Shown: positions 30,715 through 39,405 of the stretch, piece after piece
Layout of the letters: each line of letters opens with the position of its first letter
How positions within the stretch are numbered: position 1 is the stretch's first letter
From: Vibrio scophthalmi LMG 19158
GTDB lineage: Bacteria > Pseudomonadota > Gammaproteobacteria > Enterobacterales > Vibrionaceae
Length of the DNA stretch: 64,000 nucleotides
Direction of reading: 5' to 3'
NCBI RefSeq assembly: GCF_000222585.1
Contig: NZ_AFWE01000218.1
Span: forward strand, 1-64,000
Made by a program: the position numbers and the translations under genes
Notes under the pieces: model-generated
Seen by the model: only the letters and a program-made list of their open reading frames with translations
Database searches by the model: none
What the model was told of the DNA's origin: nothing

Positions 30715-31188
30715 ATGTCTAAATTTGTATTTCCAATCATCATTTTTGTGCTTGCCGGTTTTTTCATTTACCGTACTTGGACTAACCACAAAGCAGCTGA
30801 TGAAAACTTCCAACTTGGCCAAGCTTTCTTGCTAGAAAATGGGACTAAAGAAGGTGTGGTTACCACCGAAAGTGGTCTTCAGTATGAAGTTCTGACTAAA
30901 GGTGAAGGAAGCGTTTATCCAACAACGGCAAATCGCGTTAAAGTTCATTACCACGGTACGCTCATTGACGGTACAGTCTTTGATAGTTCGGTTGAGCGTG
31001 GAGAGCCAATTACATTTGGTCTTGGCCAAGTCATTAAAGGCTGGCAGGAAGGTTTAACTTACATGGTAGAAGGCGACAAGTTCCGTCTCTACATTCCAAG
31101 CACACTGGCTTATGGAAAAGGCGGTACAGGCCCTATTCCACCTGCAGCGACGCTTATTTTTGATGTAGAGCTTATTGAAATTCAATAA
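30715..31188 (+). CDS. Membrane-anchored FKBP-type peptidyl-prolyl isomerase
   Basis: 157 residues. One N-terminal membrane helix (about 4-20, [16 protein letters not shown]) anchors the protein to the inner membrane facing the periplasm. The FKBP domain (~50-157) has [18 protein letters not shown], the binding motif VIKGWQEGL, and AYGKGG...[16 protein letters not shown]. Speeds proline isomerisation during folding. The preceding GGAAAGGATTC is a good ribosome binding site. Second gene of the pair with the DsbA-like gene. Confidence 0.92.
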   Translation: MSKFVFPIIIFVLAGFFIYRTWTNHKAADENFQLGQAFLLENGTKEGVVTTESGLQYEVLTKGEGSVYPTTANRVKVHYHGTLIDGTVFDSSVERGEPITFGLGQVIKGWQEGLTYMVEGDKFRLYIPSTLAYGKGGTGPIPPAATLIFDVELIEIQ

Positions 31189-31208
31189 CGCTAACTCAGA
31201 AATTTATA

Positions 31209-31240
31209 AAAAAACCGCTCATTGAGCGGTTTTTTGTTTT
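31209..31240. terminator. Bidirectional terminator
   Basis: AAAAAACCGCTC (31209-31220), loop ATT, GAGCGGTTTTTT (31224-31235), with T-runs on both strands. It ends the isomerase gene (+) and the convergent retropepsin-like gene (-). Confidence 0.92.
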
Positions 31241-31268
31241 TCCCCGTAATTGGGATATGAAAAACAGG

Positions 31269-31961
31269 TTACTTATGCTTGTCTTGAATATACTTCTTAC
31301 TCACATCGACTAAAGCCACATCTTTAAAGAAGCTTCGCCCCAGCAATACTGGAAAAGTAAGATGCGTTCTATCCGCTAGGGTAAACTCTGTTTTCTCTTT
31401 TAAATCACCAATCTGAATCCACGCTTGAACCACAGCCCTACGCTGAGTGCCTTCTGCACTCGATTGACGGATCTTAACCCATCGATCAACCGGAAGAGCG
31501 ATTTCTTTACTCTTGATGCCATCGTGTTCAATTTTAAATTTAACCCAATCATTACCATCACGTTCAAATGATACGATGTCAACGGCACTGATTGATGATG
31601 TGGTCGCACCAGTATCAATACGCGCTTTAAACGACTGCTCTAAACCGGGAATATACACCCACTCTTTTTCGCCTAAAATCAAACGGCCATCAGCAGTTTG
31701 TTGCGCCTCAATGACTGGTGGTTTGGGCTTTTCGACAGGCTTGATTTCAGGCTCTGGCTTCGGTTTGACTTCCGGCTGTTGAGTGACTTTATCATCGGGC
31801 GTCACCGCGGGCTTAGTTTCTGGTGAGGTTTCCGGTTGTTCAACTTTTGGCGGTGTTTGAGGTTTGCTGTCCTTGTCGACGGCTTGCTCATTTGTATTCG
31901 CACAAGCAACTAAGCCACCGCACAATAATAATGGAACTAACGCCTTCCACGATTTTTTCAT
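31269..31961 (-). CDS. Retropepsin-like putative Zn-protease family lipoprotein (PF05618 type)
   Basis: 230 residues. Lipobox GLVAC with Cys20, then a proline/lysine/glutamate-rich linker (about 25-85, many PE, PK and PV repeats) that could span the periplasm. The C-terminal domain has EWVYIPGLEQSFKARIDTGATTSSISA; Asp-Thr-Gly-Ala matches aspartyl/retropepsin active-site geometry, and the family is annotated as an ATP-dependent zinc protease. FPVLLGRSFFKDVALVDV is the second conserved block. Catalysis has not been shown by the sequence alone. Confidence 0.82.
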   Translation of the reverse strand: MKKSWKALVPLLLCGGLVACANTNEQAVDKDSKPQTPPKVEQPETSPETKPAVTPDDKVTQQPEVKPKPEPEIKPVEKPKPPVIEAQQTADGRLILGEKEWVYIPGLEQSFKARIDTGATTSSISAVDIVSFERDGNDWVKFKIEHDGIKSKEIALPVDRWVKIRQSSAEGTQRRAVVQAWIQIGDLKEKTEFTLADRTHLTFPVLLGRSFFKDVALVDVSKKYIQDKHK

Positions 31962-32020
31962 TCATTCCCCCAAATTTCATTTATTTCTTGAAGACTCCGA
32001 AGAGTCTTTTTACAACCGTC

Positions 32021-33202
32021 TTAAGAGACTTTAATTATTGCTTCGGCCACATATGGGATGTCTTTTTCAGTTAGACCAGCAATATTAATACGCCCGTCAC
32101 CCACGCCATAAATGCCATATTCTTCACGCAGTTGCGACATTTGACTTTGGCTAAAGCCTAGCACAGTAAACATCCCTTTGTGAGATTCGATGAAATCAAA
32201 TTGTGAAGTATTGTGGGCATTTCGCAACTCATCACATAAACTTTTGCGTAGGCTTAACAAACGCTGTTGCATTTCACTTAACTCTTGCTTCCAAACCTCA
32301 GTTAACTCTTGATTTTGAAGAATAGTTTTCACTAATGCTGCACCATGATCAGGTGGCATGGTATAAGTTGAACGCGCCAATGTTAGGAGTTTTCCTTTGG
32401 CATTGTTCGCATCAACCGTTGATTGACCAAGTACGATGGCTGCGCCGGTGCGCTCACGGTATAAACCAAAATTTTTCGAACATGAAGTCGTGATCAGCAT
32501 TTCATCAACGTTGTCGGCCATATAGCGCAAACCTTTGGCATCCGCATCAAGCCCATCACCAAACCCTTGGTAAGCAACATCGACGAAAGGTGTGAAACCA
32601 TTTTTCTGCGCAAGAGCCGTGATTTGCTGCCATGCATCAAAATCGATATCCGCACCCGTCGGGTTATGGCAGCAGCCATGCAAAAGCACCACATCATTTT
32701 TGCCCGCTTTCGCTAAGTCTTCCAACATCATTCCTTTGTCGACTTGTTTGGTTTGTGGGCTGAAATAGCGGTAGTAACTTACTTTTAATCCGGCCGCTTC
32801 CATGACGGGTTTGTGGTTAACGTAGCTTGGATTAGAAATCCACACTGTGGTATTAGGCTGAGCAACCTTTATTAAGTCGCCAAGCATACGCAGCGCACCG
32901 CTCGCACCCGGTGTTTGTACCGCACTCACTCGATCTAATACTGACGTGCCACCCAAAACTAGATTGACCATGGATTGGTTGAACTCTTCACAGCCCGCAA
33001 GGCCTACATAAGACTTTGTCTGTTGCGTGGCGACCACGATATCTTGAGCTTGGGAAATTGCGCGCATGATCGGTGTTTCACCGGCGCTGTTTTTATACAC
33101 ACCAATACCGAGATCGACTTTTTCACTGCGTGGATCATTTTTATAAGCAACGGAGAGCGAAAGAATGGGATCTAATTGAGGTGTCGGTAAATGAGTAAAC
33201 AT
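32021..33202 (-). CDS. Aspartate/aromatic amino acid aminotransferase (class I PLP)
   Basis: 393 residues from the ATG at 33202 (a GTG three codons upstream is in frame, but AAAGGG is better placed for the ATG). Typical of the AspC/TyrB group: starts MFTHLPTPQLDPILSLSVAYKNDPRSEKVDLGIGVYKN; GCCHNPTGAD motif (~185); PLP lysine in TSCSKNFGLYRERTGA; C-terminal IYGVGDGRINIAGL with the substrate-binding Arg. Transfers amino groups between aspartate or aromatic amino acids and 2-oxoglutarate. The sequence does not separate aspartate from aromatic preference. Confidence 0.9.
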   Translation of the reverse strand: MFTHLPTPQLDPILSLSVAYKNDPRSEKVDLGIGVYKNSAGETPIMRAISQAQDIVVATQQTKSYVGLAGCEEFNQSMVNLVLGGTSVLDRVSAVQTPGASGALRMLGDLIKVAQPNTTVWISNPSYVNHKPVMEAAGLKVSYYRYFSPQTKQVDKGMMLEDLAKAGKNDVVLLHGCCHNPTGADIDFDAWQQITALAQKNGFTPFVDVAYQGFGDGLDADAKGLRYMADNVDEMLITTSCSKNFGLYRERTGAAIVLGQSTVDANNAKGKLLTLARSTYTMPPDHGAALVKTILQNQELTEVWKQELSEMQQRLLSLRKSLCDELRNAHNTSQFDFIESHKGMFTVLGFSQSQMSQLREEYGIYGVGDGRINIAGLTEKDIPYVAEAIIKVS

Positions 33203-33358
33203 GAAAGTCACAACCCTTTGAAATTCAACGTTAGTAATATGAGTTTCAAGTTATCACTACTTTTTTTAAATTACGACTACTAAACCAAGCTCCAACTAAA
33301 ATTTTTCCTCGATGTTGGTTGGTATTAGAAGCAGTCCAAGTTAATCACGCGCACAAAA

Positions 33359-33379
33359 AAGCGGGGCACTACCCCGCTT
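33359..33379 (-). terminator. Intrinsic terminator of the GNAT-like gene
   Basis: AAGCGGGG, loop CACTA, CCCCGCTT: an 8-bp stem. The A-run at 33355-33360 gives a T-tract on the minus strand. Confidence 0.85.
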
Positions 33380-33401
33380 CGTCATTCTATATCTTCTCGT
33401 A

Positions 33402-34148
33402 TCACGAGACCTCGTCGCTCATCGGATGCTTCATCCATACATTGGGTTCACGATAGATACCGCAATCATTCGCTTTATCGATTTCAAGTGTCGATAATGC
33501 TCCGGGCACAATGTACTGGCCTGAATGTGGGAAAATCATATCGGTCCATTGCGACCACTGGGCAATCGAACCTTTAACGGTCAACGTACAGTTGGCGATA
33601 TGAATCGCTTTCGCTCCCAGTTTTTGGTGAACACGCAACCAAGGATCGTAATAAAGACCATCATCACGTAACCAACTAGCATAACTTTGGATCGATTGAA
33701 TTGGGTATTTGGATTTATAAGTTGGGCGTACTGGAACCACTAAAGAGGTTAAACCCAGACGTTTTGCGAGCGCTTTCATTTCTAACAAGATGCTCGCGCT
33801 TAGTCCTTCTCCCTGAACACTTGGGTCAACTAAAGCGGCAATCGGGATCAACGTATTCGCTGGTAACTTGGAATTCTGTATAGCTAAACCACGTTCAAGA
33901 ACATCATCGATCGTTTCAGGTAAGCTCGTTACGCCGCCACCCCACTTAATTGGGATCGTAAAACCCGCCCCAATCACTTGATCACTGGAAAGTAAAATTA
34001 ACACGGTTTCACTAAAGGCCTCATACAGATGATGCCAATTGTCTGCATCACCGTGCTGTAAAAATACGGGCCATGAACGATTGTCTAGGTTCGCTACTTG
34101 GTCAATTAAATCCGGTCTTTCACTTAGCGTCGTTACTTCATAATCCAT
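33402..34148 (-). CDS. GNAT-like acyltransferase, hypothetical
   Basis: 248 residues from the ATG at 34148, or 253 from the ATG at 34163; GGAATTGAGC supports the internal one. The middle part, ALVDPSVQGEGLSASILLEMKALAKRLGLTSLVVPVRP, has the R/Q-x-x-G-x-G/A acetyl-CoA loop followed by a long helix, as in GNAT enzymes. The rest (a WASWLRDDGLYYDPWLRVHQKLGA-like helical segment) fits GNAT motif B. Substrate unknown. Confidence 0.7.
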   Translation of the reverse strand: MDYEVTTLSERPDLIDQVANLDNRSWPVFLQHGDADNWHHLYEAFSETVLILLSSDQVIGAGFTIPIKWGGGVTSLPETIDDVLERGLAIQNSKLPANTLIPIAALVDPSVQGEGLSASILLEMKALAKRLGLTSLVVPVRPTYKSKYPIQSIQSYASWLRDDGLYYDPWLRVHQKLGAKAIHIANCTLTVKGSIAQWSQWTDMIFPHSGQYIVPGALSTLEIDKANDCGIYREPNVWMKHPMSDEVS

Positions 34149-34295
34149 ACAGCTCAATTCCATCTAATGACGAAAATTACTGCATCAACACGTTGATGAC
34201 AGGTTCACGTCTTAACTCAATGCCAGTTAAAACTAGCACGCGTAAATGACTGATGAAATTGAATTTTCTAATAAATGCGACATTGCTAGATACAA

Positions 34296-34321
34296 AAAAG
34301 GCAGCGAATTCGCTGCCTTTT
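34296..34321 (-). terminator. Terminator at the end of nrdG
   Basis: AAAAGGCAGCG, AATT, CGCTGCCTTTT is a perfect palindrome abutting the nrdG stop codon, with T-runs on both strands. Confidence 0.88.
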
Positions 34322-34789
34322 CTAAATTTTGAACCGATGTATCACTTGGTTTGAGCTGCCTCGCCATTCCAAGTTAAGATCTTTCTTCTCTTGCACGAAC
34401 TTTCCATCCACCAGTACATCAAGAAGATCGACCACTGCTCGTTGCTCATCACTCAATTCCGCAAGCGTATAACCACTCCAAAGCCAGATGTCTTTCCCTG
34501 GACATTCGTTGCGTACACGTTTTACCAGTTTTAGTACCGAAGCTACATTAGCCGGATGAAGCGGATCACCTCCTGAAAGAGACAAACCTTTGCGCTTGAT
34601 GCGCGTGTCATTCAAATCGGCAATGATTTGGTCTTCTAGCGCTTGGGTGAACTCATGACCACTATCAAGTCGCAATGTTGACTGGTTATAACACCCTTTG
34701 CATTGATGAACACAGCCCGAAACGAATAAAGTACAACGAGTGCCTGGACCGTTAATGACATCGATTGGATAGTATTGGTGATAATTCAT
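34322..34789 (-). CDS. nrdG: Anaerobic ribonucleotide reductase activase NrdG
   Basis: 155 residues; radical-SAM enzyme that generates the glycyl radical on NrdD. The cluster motif is Cys26-x-x-x-Cys30-x-x-Cys33 (SGCVHQCKGCYNQST), followed by LSGGDPLHPAN, the SAM-binding glycine motif. Length equals E. coli NrdG (154). It lies 65 nt after nrdD on the same strand, with a terminator-like hairpin between them. Confidence 0.96.
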   Translation of the reverse strand: MNYHQYYPIDVINGPGTRCTLFVSGCVHQCKGCYNQSTLRLDSGHEFTQALEDQIIADLNDTRIKRKGLSLSGGDPLHPANVASVLKLVKRVRNECPGKDIWLWSGYTLAELSDEQRAVVDLLDVLVDGKFVQEKKDLNLEWRGSSNQVIHRFKI

Positions 34790-34799
34790 AGTTCTTCTG

Positions 34800-34828
34800 C
34801 AAAAAAAACAGCTCGCCTAAACGAGCTG
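34800..34828 (-). terminator. Terminator/attenuator between nrdD and nrdG
   Basis: CAGCTCG (34809-34815), loop CCTAAA, CGAGCTG (34822-34828). The minus strand continues into T from the A-run at 34801-34808. It sits inside the operon, so partial read-through would give less NrdG than NrdD. Confidence 0.78.
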
Positions 34829-34854
34829 GTTACCATTCAGTGTGTTAGCAACGA

Positions 34855-36975
34855 TTAAAGGTGCTTAACGCGACGTTTAACTTCTTCTTGTTTACCAAAG
34901 TTAAACGGGCGAGCATCTGGGCTACCAAGATAGCCACACACACGGCGGGTTACTGACACTTTGCTAGAGTCGTGGTTGCCGCAGCTCGGACAAGTAAAAC
35001 CTTTACTCGTACACTCAAATTCACCGGTGTAGCCACACTCATAACACTCATCGATTGGTGTATTGGTACCGTAATACGGTACGCGGCTATAACTGTAATC
35101 CCACACGTTTTCTAACGCTTCAATATTGCGTTGCATGTTCGGGAATTCACCATAACAGATGAAGCCACCCGTTGAGATATGCGGGTAAGGCATTTCAAAA
35201 TCGATCTTATCGTATGGGTTTACTTTCTTTTCTACATCTAAGTGGAAACTGTTTGTGTAATAACCTTTGTTCGTTACACCTTCTACCACACCAAATTCTT
35301 TGGTGTCGATACGACAGAAACGACTACACAAGTTTTCACTCGGTGTACCGTATAGGCTAAATGCATAACCCGTTTCTTCTGCCCACTGCTCAACGTTTTT
35401 CTTCAAGTAACTCACAAGATCCAACGCTTTTTGGCGCAATTCTTCACTGTCGTAAACGTGTGTCTCTGTACCAAATAGTGCATTAACCGTTTCATGGATA
35501 CCGATGTAGCCAAGCGAGATAGATGCACGACCGTTTTTAAAGATATCGGCAATTGAATCATCCGCTTTCAAACGAACACCACATGCTCCTTCCATATACA
35601 GGATTGGCGCAACGCGTGCTTTGACGTTTTCCAAACGAGAAATACGCGTTTCAAGTGCGCGACGAGCGATATCTAATTTCTCATCAAGTAGCTGGTAGAA
35701 CGTTTTTTCATCACCGTTTGAACGCAATGCGATACGTGGCAAGTTCAAGCTCACAACACCAAGGTTATTACGACCTTCGTGGATTAGTTCACCATTTTCT
35801 TCATATGGGTTTAAGAAGCTACGGCAACCCATTGGGGTTTTGAATGAGCCGGTCACTTCGACAATTTTGTCGTAGTTAAGGATATCTGGGTACATGCGTT
35901 TTGAAGCACACTCAAGCGCAAGCTGTTTGATATCGTAGCTTGGATCTTCAGCTTTATGGTTTAGGCCATCTTTGATTGCAAAAACCAATTTAGGGAATAC
36001 CGCTGTTTTGCTGTTTTTGCCCAAACCTGCGATACGGTTCTTCAGAATCGATTGTTGGATCAGGCGTGATTCCCAGCTAGTGCCTAGACCAAAACCAAAC
36101 GTTACAAACGGGGTTTGGCCATTGGCGGTATGTAGTGTGTTTACTTCATACTCCAATGATTGAAATGCGTCATAACATTCTTTTTCGGTACGTGAAATAG
36201 CAAACGCTTCCGGCGTGTGAATATCCCACTCTTTCGCTGTTAGTAGGTGTTTTTCGTAGCTGGCCGAGACATAAGGAGCCAATACTTCATCGATGCGGTT
36301 GATCGTGGTGCCACCGTAAATATGGCTCGCCACTTGCGCGATGATCTGCGCTGTCACTGCAGTCGCCGTTGAAATTGATTTTGGCGTATCAATCTCAGCA
36401 TTACCCATTTTAAAACCATGCGTTAACATGCCCTTAAGATCGATAAGCATACAGTTAAACATTGGGAAAAACGGTGCGTAATCGAGATCGTGGTAGTGGA
36501 TATCGCCTTCTTCATGCGCTTGTACAATATCGCGAGGCAAAATGTGGGTCTTTGCGTAGTGCTTCGCCACAATACCAGCAAGTAAATCACGTTGCGTTGG
36601 GATCACTTTACCATCTTTATTAGCGTTCTCGTTGATGAGATCAACGTTGCTTTCTTCGATTAAGCCTTCGATTTCACGCGTTAATGTGCTTTGCTTTTCA
36701 CGTGCGATATCGCGGTCGTGGCGATATTCGATGTATGAACGAGCAAGAGACTTGAATGGTCCTTGCATCAATTCGTTTTCAACTAGGGTTTGGATTTCAG
36801 TGATATGAACTTCATCGTGATCTTTTAGCTGTAGCTCAACCGCTAATGCTACATTTAAAGCATGAATGGCGATTTCGTTGTCTACTTGATCAGCTGCAGC
36901 TTCCACTGCTGCTTGGATACGATCTCGGCTAAATGGCGCTCTTGAGCCATCGCGCTTGATTACGATTGGTTTCAC
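34855..36975 (-). CDS. nrdD: Anaerobic ribonucleoside-triphosphate reductase NrdD (class III)
   Basis: 706 residues (E. coli 712). Reduces NTPs to dNTPs without oxygen. N-terminal ATP-cone (KRDGSRAPFSRDRIQAAVEAAA). The catalytic core has PMFNCMLIDL and FGLGTSWESRLIQ segments. A C-terminal Zn-binding set of cysteines (CYECGYTGEFEC...CPSCG) is followed by the glycyl-radical loop RRVCGYLGS with Gly681. The first gene of nrdDG. Upstream lie two NrdR boxes and a perfect FNR box, matching dNTP-responsive repression and anaerobic activation. Confidence 0.96.
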   Translation of the reverse strand: MKPIVIKRDGSRAPFSRDRIQAAVEAAADQVDNEIAIHALNVALAVELQLKDHDEVHITEIQTLVENELMQGPFKSLARSYIEYRHDRDIAREKQSTLTREIEGLIEESNVDLINENANKDGKVIPTQRDLLAGIVAKHYAKTHILPRDIVQAHEEGDIHYHDLDYAPFFPMFNCMLIDLKGMLTHGFKMGNAEIDTPKSISTATAVTAQIIAQVASHIYGGTTINRIDEVLAPYVSASYEKHLLTAKEWDIHTPEAFAISRTEKECYDAFQSLEYEVNTLHTANGQTPFVTFGFGLGTSWESRLIQQSILKNRIAGLGKNSKTAVFPKLVFAIKDGLNHKAEDPSYDIKQLALECASKRMYPDILNYDKIVEVTGSFKTPMGCRSFLNPYEENGELIHEGRNNLGVVSLNLPRIALRSNGDEKTFYQLLDEKLDIARRALETRISRLENVKARVAPILYMEGACGVRLKADDSIADIFKNGRASISLGYIGIHETVNALFGTETHVYDSEELRQKALDLVSYLKKNVEQWAEETGYAFSLYGTPSENLCSRFCRIDTKEFGVVEGVTNKGYYTNSFHLDVEKKVNPYDKIDFEMPYPHISTGGFICYGEFPNMQRNIEALENVWDYSYSRVPYYGTNTPIDECYECGYTGEFECTSKGFTCPSCGNHDSSKVSVTRRVCGYLGSPDARPFNFGKQEEVKRRVKHL

Positions 36976-37017
36976 TTTATCTCCTTACCCAGCATACTCA
37001 CAGAGTTATCCACAAAT

Positions 37018-37033
37018 ACACTATATAGGGCTA
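37018..37033. promoter_or_regulatory. NrdR box 1
   Basis: ACACTATATAGGGCTA, matching acaCwAtATaTwGtgt over its left half. It is 31 bp start-to-start from box 2, the usual three-turn spacing of paired NrdR sites. Confidence 0.8.
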
Positions 37034-37048
37034 ATTATTGTTCGGCTG

Positions 37049-37064
37049 ACACTATATGTTGTGC
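37049..37064. promoter_or_regulatory. NrdR box 2
   Basis: ACACTATATGTTGTGC is a near-complete NrdR box. Together with box 1 it should mediate repression of nrdDG when dATP is high. Confidence 0.88.
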
Positions 37065-37095
37065 CGTATTAAACTCAAACCACGAGTCAAAAGTA

Positions 37096-37109
37096 TTGAT
37101 TTAGATCAA
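37096..37109. promoter_or_regulatory. FNR box of the nrdD promoter
   Basis: TTGAT-TTAG-ATCAA equals the FNR consensus TTGATnnnnATCAA exactly. A candidate minus-strand -10 (TAATAC, 37066-37071) would place the box near -41 to -44, a class II activation position. Confidence 0.85.
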
Positions 37110-37266
37110 TAAATATAAGTTAGAGAGCAATAACAAATCGATCTTAATGGCATAGATCTCAGATACAAAGAAAAGCGTGAAAATTGCATTTTTTTCGCTT
37201 TTAAACTTGATTTTTTGCGAGGGCTTGTCGGATATGGCTTGGCTAAAATTTTATGAGAAATCTTTA

Positions 37267-38175
37267 ATGAATTGTGCTGTGAAATGTCACATTTTGCTAT
37301 ATGTAGTGGTTTTATACGCACAACCAACACTAGCGCAACAAGAGATTAAAATTTCGACATGGAACATGGAGTGGCTAGATATCAAGGGAAATAAGCGTTT
37401 CAAACCATCATTGCGATCAAACGCTGATTTTAGCAAAATGTCTTACTATTTCCGTCAGATCGACACTCCAATCCTTGCATTTCAAGAGGTTTCGAGTAAA
37501 GCAGCAATCCAGCGCGTCGTGGGAGAGAACTATACGATCTATTTGTCGGATCGAAGCGATGCTAAGAACCAGCACTTACAGTTTAACGATATCAACCAAT
37601 ACACTGGATTTGCGGTAAAGAATGGACTTTCGGTTTCCGATCCGAGTGACTTTTCTCTGTTGGGTGACAAGCGTCGAGATAAGCTTAGATTCGCCAGTTA
37701 CATCGTTCTACACGATCGCTTCAAGCAACCCGTTCATCTGCTAAGTCTTCATCTAAAAGCACGGTGCAGCGGTCAGTATAAGTCAAACGACAACTGCAAG
37801 ACGCTGAAACAACAGGGCGTAGAGTTAAACCGTTGGATTCTGCAACGTGAACAAAGAAAGCAGCCCTATATTATCAGTGGCGATTTCAACCATAATCTCG
37901 CCTACCCTAACGATTGGTTATGGAAAGAGATAGCTCGGTATTCCCAAGCACACCTTTCTACGCGCAACGTCAATGCAGATTGTATTGTTCGCAGTCGCAA
38001 CAAGCCGAGTCGTACCCATCAATTCCGCTCGCTTATCGATCACATCGTGGTTAGCCACCACTTTGTCATTGATAGTGCTAAGCAGGATTTATTTGCTCGC
38101 GATGACATTTTGCGATATCAACTTAGCGATCATTGCCCATTATCAATAACATTGAGCGCAGTGAATAGTCACTAG
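37267..38175 (+). CDS. Secreted endonuclease/exonuclease/phosphatase-fold protein
   Basis: 302 residues from the ATG at 37267. The frame is open from a GTG at 37177, but this ATG gives a proper signal peptide (MNCAVKCHILLYVVVLYAQPTLA) after GAGAAATC. DNase-I-like motifs: ISTWNMEWLD (metal site), LAFQEVSS with Glu, LLSLHLKARCSG, IISGDFNHN, and C-terminal LSDHCPLSITL with the catalytic Asp-His. Extracellular or periplasmic nuclease or phosphodiesterase is likely; the substrate is not defined. A 15-bp perfect hairpin covers its stop codon. Confidence 0.83.
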   Translation: MNCAVKCHILLYVVVLYAQPTLAQQEIKISTWNMEWLDIKGNKRFKPSLRSNADFSKMSYYFRQIDTPILAFQEVSSKAAIQRVVGENYTIYLSDRSDAKNQHLQFNDINQYTGFAVKNGLSVSDPSDFSLLGDKRRDKLRFASYIVLHDRFKQPVHLLSLHLKARCSGQYKSNDNCKTLKQQGVELNRWILQREQRKQPYIISGDFNHNLAYPNDWLWKEIARYSQAHLSTRNVNADCIVRSRNKPSRTHQFRSLIDHIVVSHHFVIDSAKQDLFARDDILRYQLSDHCPLSITLSAVNSH

Positions 38176-38191
38176 GCTATTCACTGCGCTC
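38154..38191. repeat. Perfect 15-bp inverted repeat spanning a stop codon
   Basis: GAGCGCAGTGAATAG (38154-38168) and CTATTCACTGCGCTC (38177-38191) around TCACTAGG, which contains the TAG stop of the nuclease gene. No T-run follows on either strand. It lies at the convergent junction with the YeeE pair. Confidence 0.9.
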
Positions 38192-38203
38192 AGCAGCAAG
38201 GGG

Positions 38204-38644
38204 TTAACCACTATGTGTAGATTTAACGAAATAACGTTTGGCTAACTGAGAACCAACGAACATCGATATCAAAAACAGTGGGATCGCAGCATTGCCGTAG
38301 AATAGACTGGCAACAGCAGGCCCAGGACAGATGCCGGCAATCCCCCAGCCAAGACCAAAAATCGCAGCGCCTGTAAGCAGTTTCCAATCAATATCTTTAT
38401 TGACAGGTAAACAGTATAAGTCACCACTTAAACTTTCTTTTCGTGGTTTGATCAACAGAAAGTAACTCGGTAAAAACACCAAGAGAGCTCCACCCATAAC
38501 AAAAGCTAAGCTTGGATCCCACTGACCAGTAATATCAAGGAATGCAATCACTTTTGCCGGGTCAATCATGCCAGACAATGCCATACCCAAACCAAAGAGT
38601 AAGCCACTTAACAATGGAGCGGTCATCGCAACTGATCTATTCAT
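38204..38644 (-). CDS. YeeE/YedE family transporter, second half
   Basis: 146 residues from the ATG at 38644 (preceded by GAGGTA; the frame is open further). About four membrane helices. The motif GLGWGIAGICPGPAVASLF contains the conserved Gly-x-x-W-G/Cys-Pro-Gly-Pro of YeeE/YedE proteins, thought to move thiosulfate or related sulfur across the inner membrane. It pairs with the next gene upstream; the two halves together equal one YeeE/YedE domain set. The gap between them is 10 nt. Confidence 0.85.
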   Translation of the reverse strand: MNRSVAMTAPLLSGLLFGLGMALSGMIDPAKVIAFLDITGQWDPSLAFVMGGALLVFLPSYFLLIKPRKESLSGDLYCLPVNKDIDWKLLTGAAIFGLGWGIAGICPGPAVASLFYGNAAIPLFLISMFVGSQLAKRYFVKSTHSG

Positions 38645-38654
38645 CATTACCTCA

Positions 38655-39071
38655 TCACAATACATGCAGACGAACATAGACCGTCAAAGCCGCAACGATC
38701 ATAAAAACGCTAGTAGCAACAATCGAACGCTTCGATAAACGGCCAATTCCACAAATACCGTGACCGCTGGTGCAACCATTTCCGACGAAGGTCCCAATAC
38801 CAACCAACAAGCCCGCGATGGCATAAAGCCATAGTCCGGTATTTGCTAATGCGGGTCTAGCGACACCAAGCCAGTTCAGCGCAACAACTCCACCAATCAT
38901 CATGCCGGCTAAGAAGAGGATACGCCATGCACGCTCTCCTGCATTTGGACTCACAACACCATTGAGAATGCCGCTAATACCCGCGACTTTGCCATTAATT
39001 AACAACAGCAACACTGCAGATATACCCAATAGCATGCCTCCGAATAACGATAACCAAGGTACTTCGTACAT
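38655..39071 (-). CDS. YeeE/YedE family transporter, first half
   Basis: 138 residues from the ATG at 39071, preceded by AAAGGATTG. Four or so membrane helices; the motif VGNGCTSGHGICGIGRLSKRSI is the family's first cysteine-bearing loop (Cys-Thr-Ser-Gly-His-Gly-x-Cys-Gly). Such two-gene sets are usually controlled by a sulfide/persulfide-responsive ArsR-type regulator, but no such gene is adjacent here. Confidence 0.85.
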   Translation of the reverse strand: MYEVPWLSLFGGMLLGISAVLLLLINGKVAGISGILNGVVSPNAGERAWRILFLAGMMIGGVVALNWLGVARPALANTGLWLYAIAGLLVGIGTFVGNGCTSGHGICGIGRLSKRSIVATSVFMIVAALTVYVRLHVL

Positions 39072-39405
39072 CACAGTCAATCCTTTGCTTAATTTTTAAA
39101 CTGATACATTAGATAATACTTATATAAGATGTTAAGTCAAACCAAAATAAGCAATTGCTAATATAAATATACTACGGGGAGAACTGGCGATTTGTCATGT
39201 CTTTTCCGTAATGACTACCGTATCGTGACTGAAGCATAATGACCGCTATACAACTCACGTAACATAACTAACGGCACAGATATAAAGCACGATCAGGAAG
39301 AACGACAACGATGAACTGAGTGAAAATAAGATTAACACTTCTAATGAAGCGTATTTGACATGAATATAGAAGGCATACAAGACGAACCGAAGATAACGAA
39401 TCTAA
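39072..39405. other. Intergenic gap with candidate operator, 334 nt
   Basis: No ORF convinces. The 10-bp palindrome CTTATATAAG at 39119-39128 sits where the promoter of the YeeE pair should be, within an AT-rich run. It might bind a regulator; this is weak inference. Confidence 0.35.
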
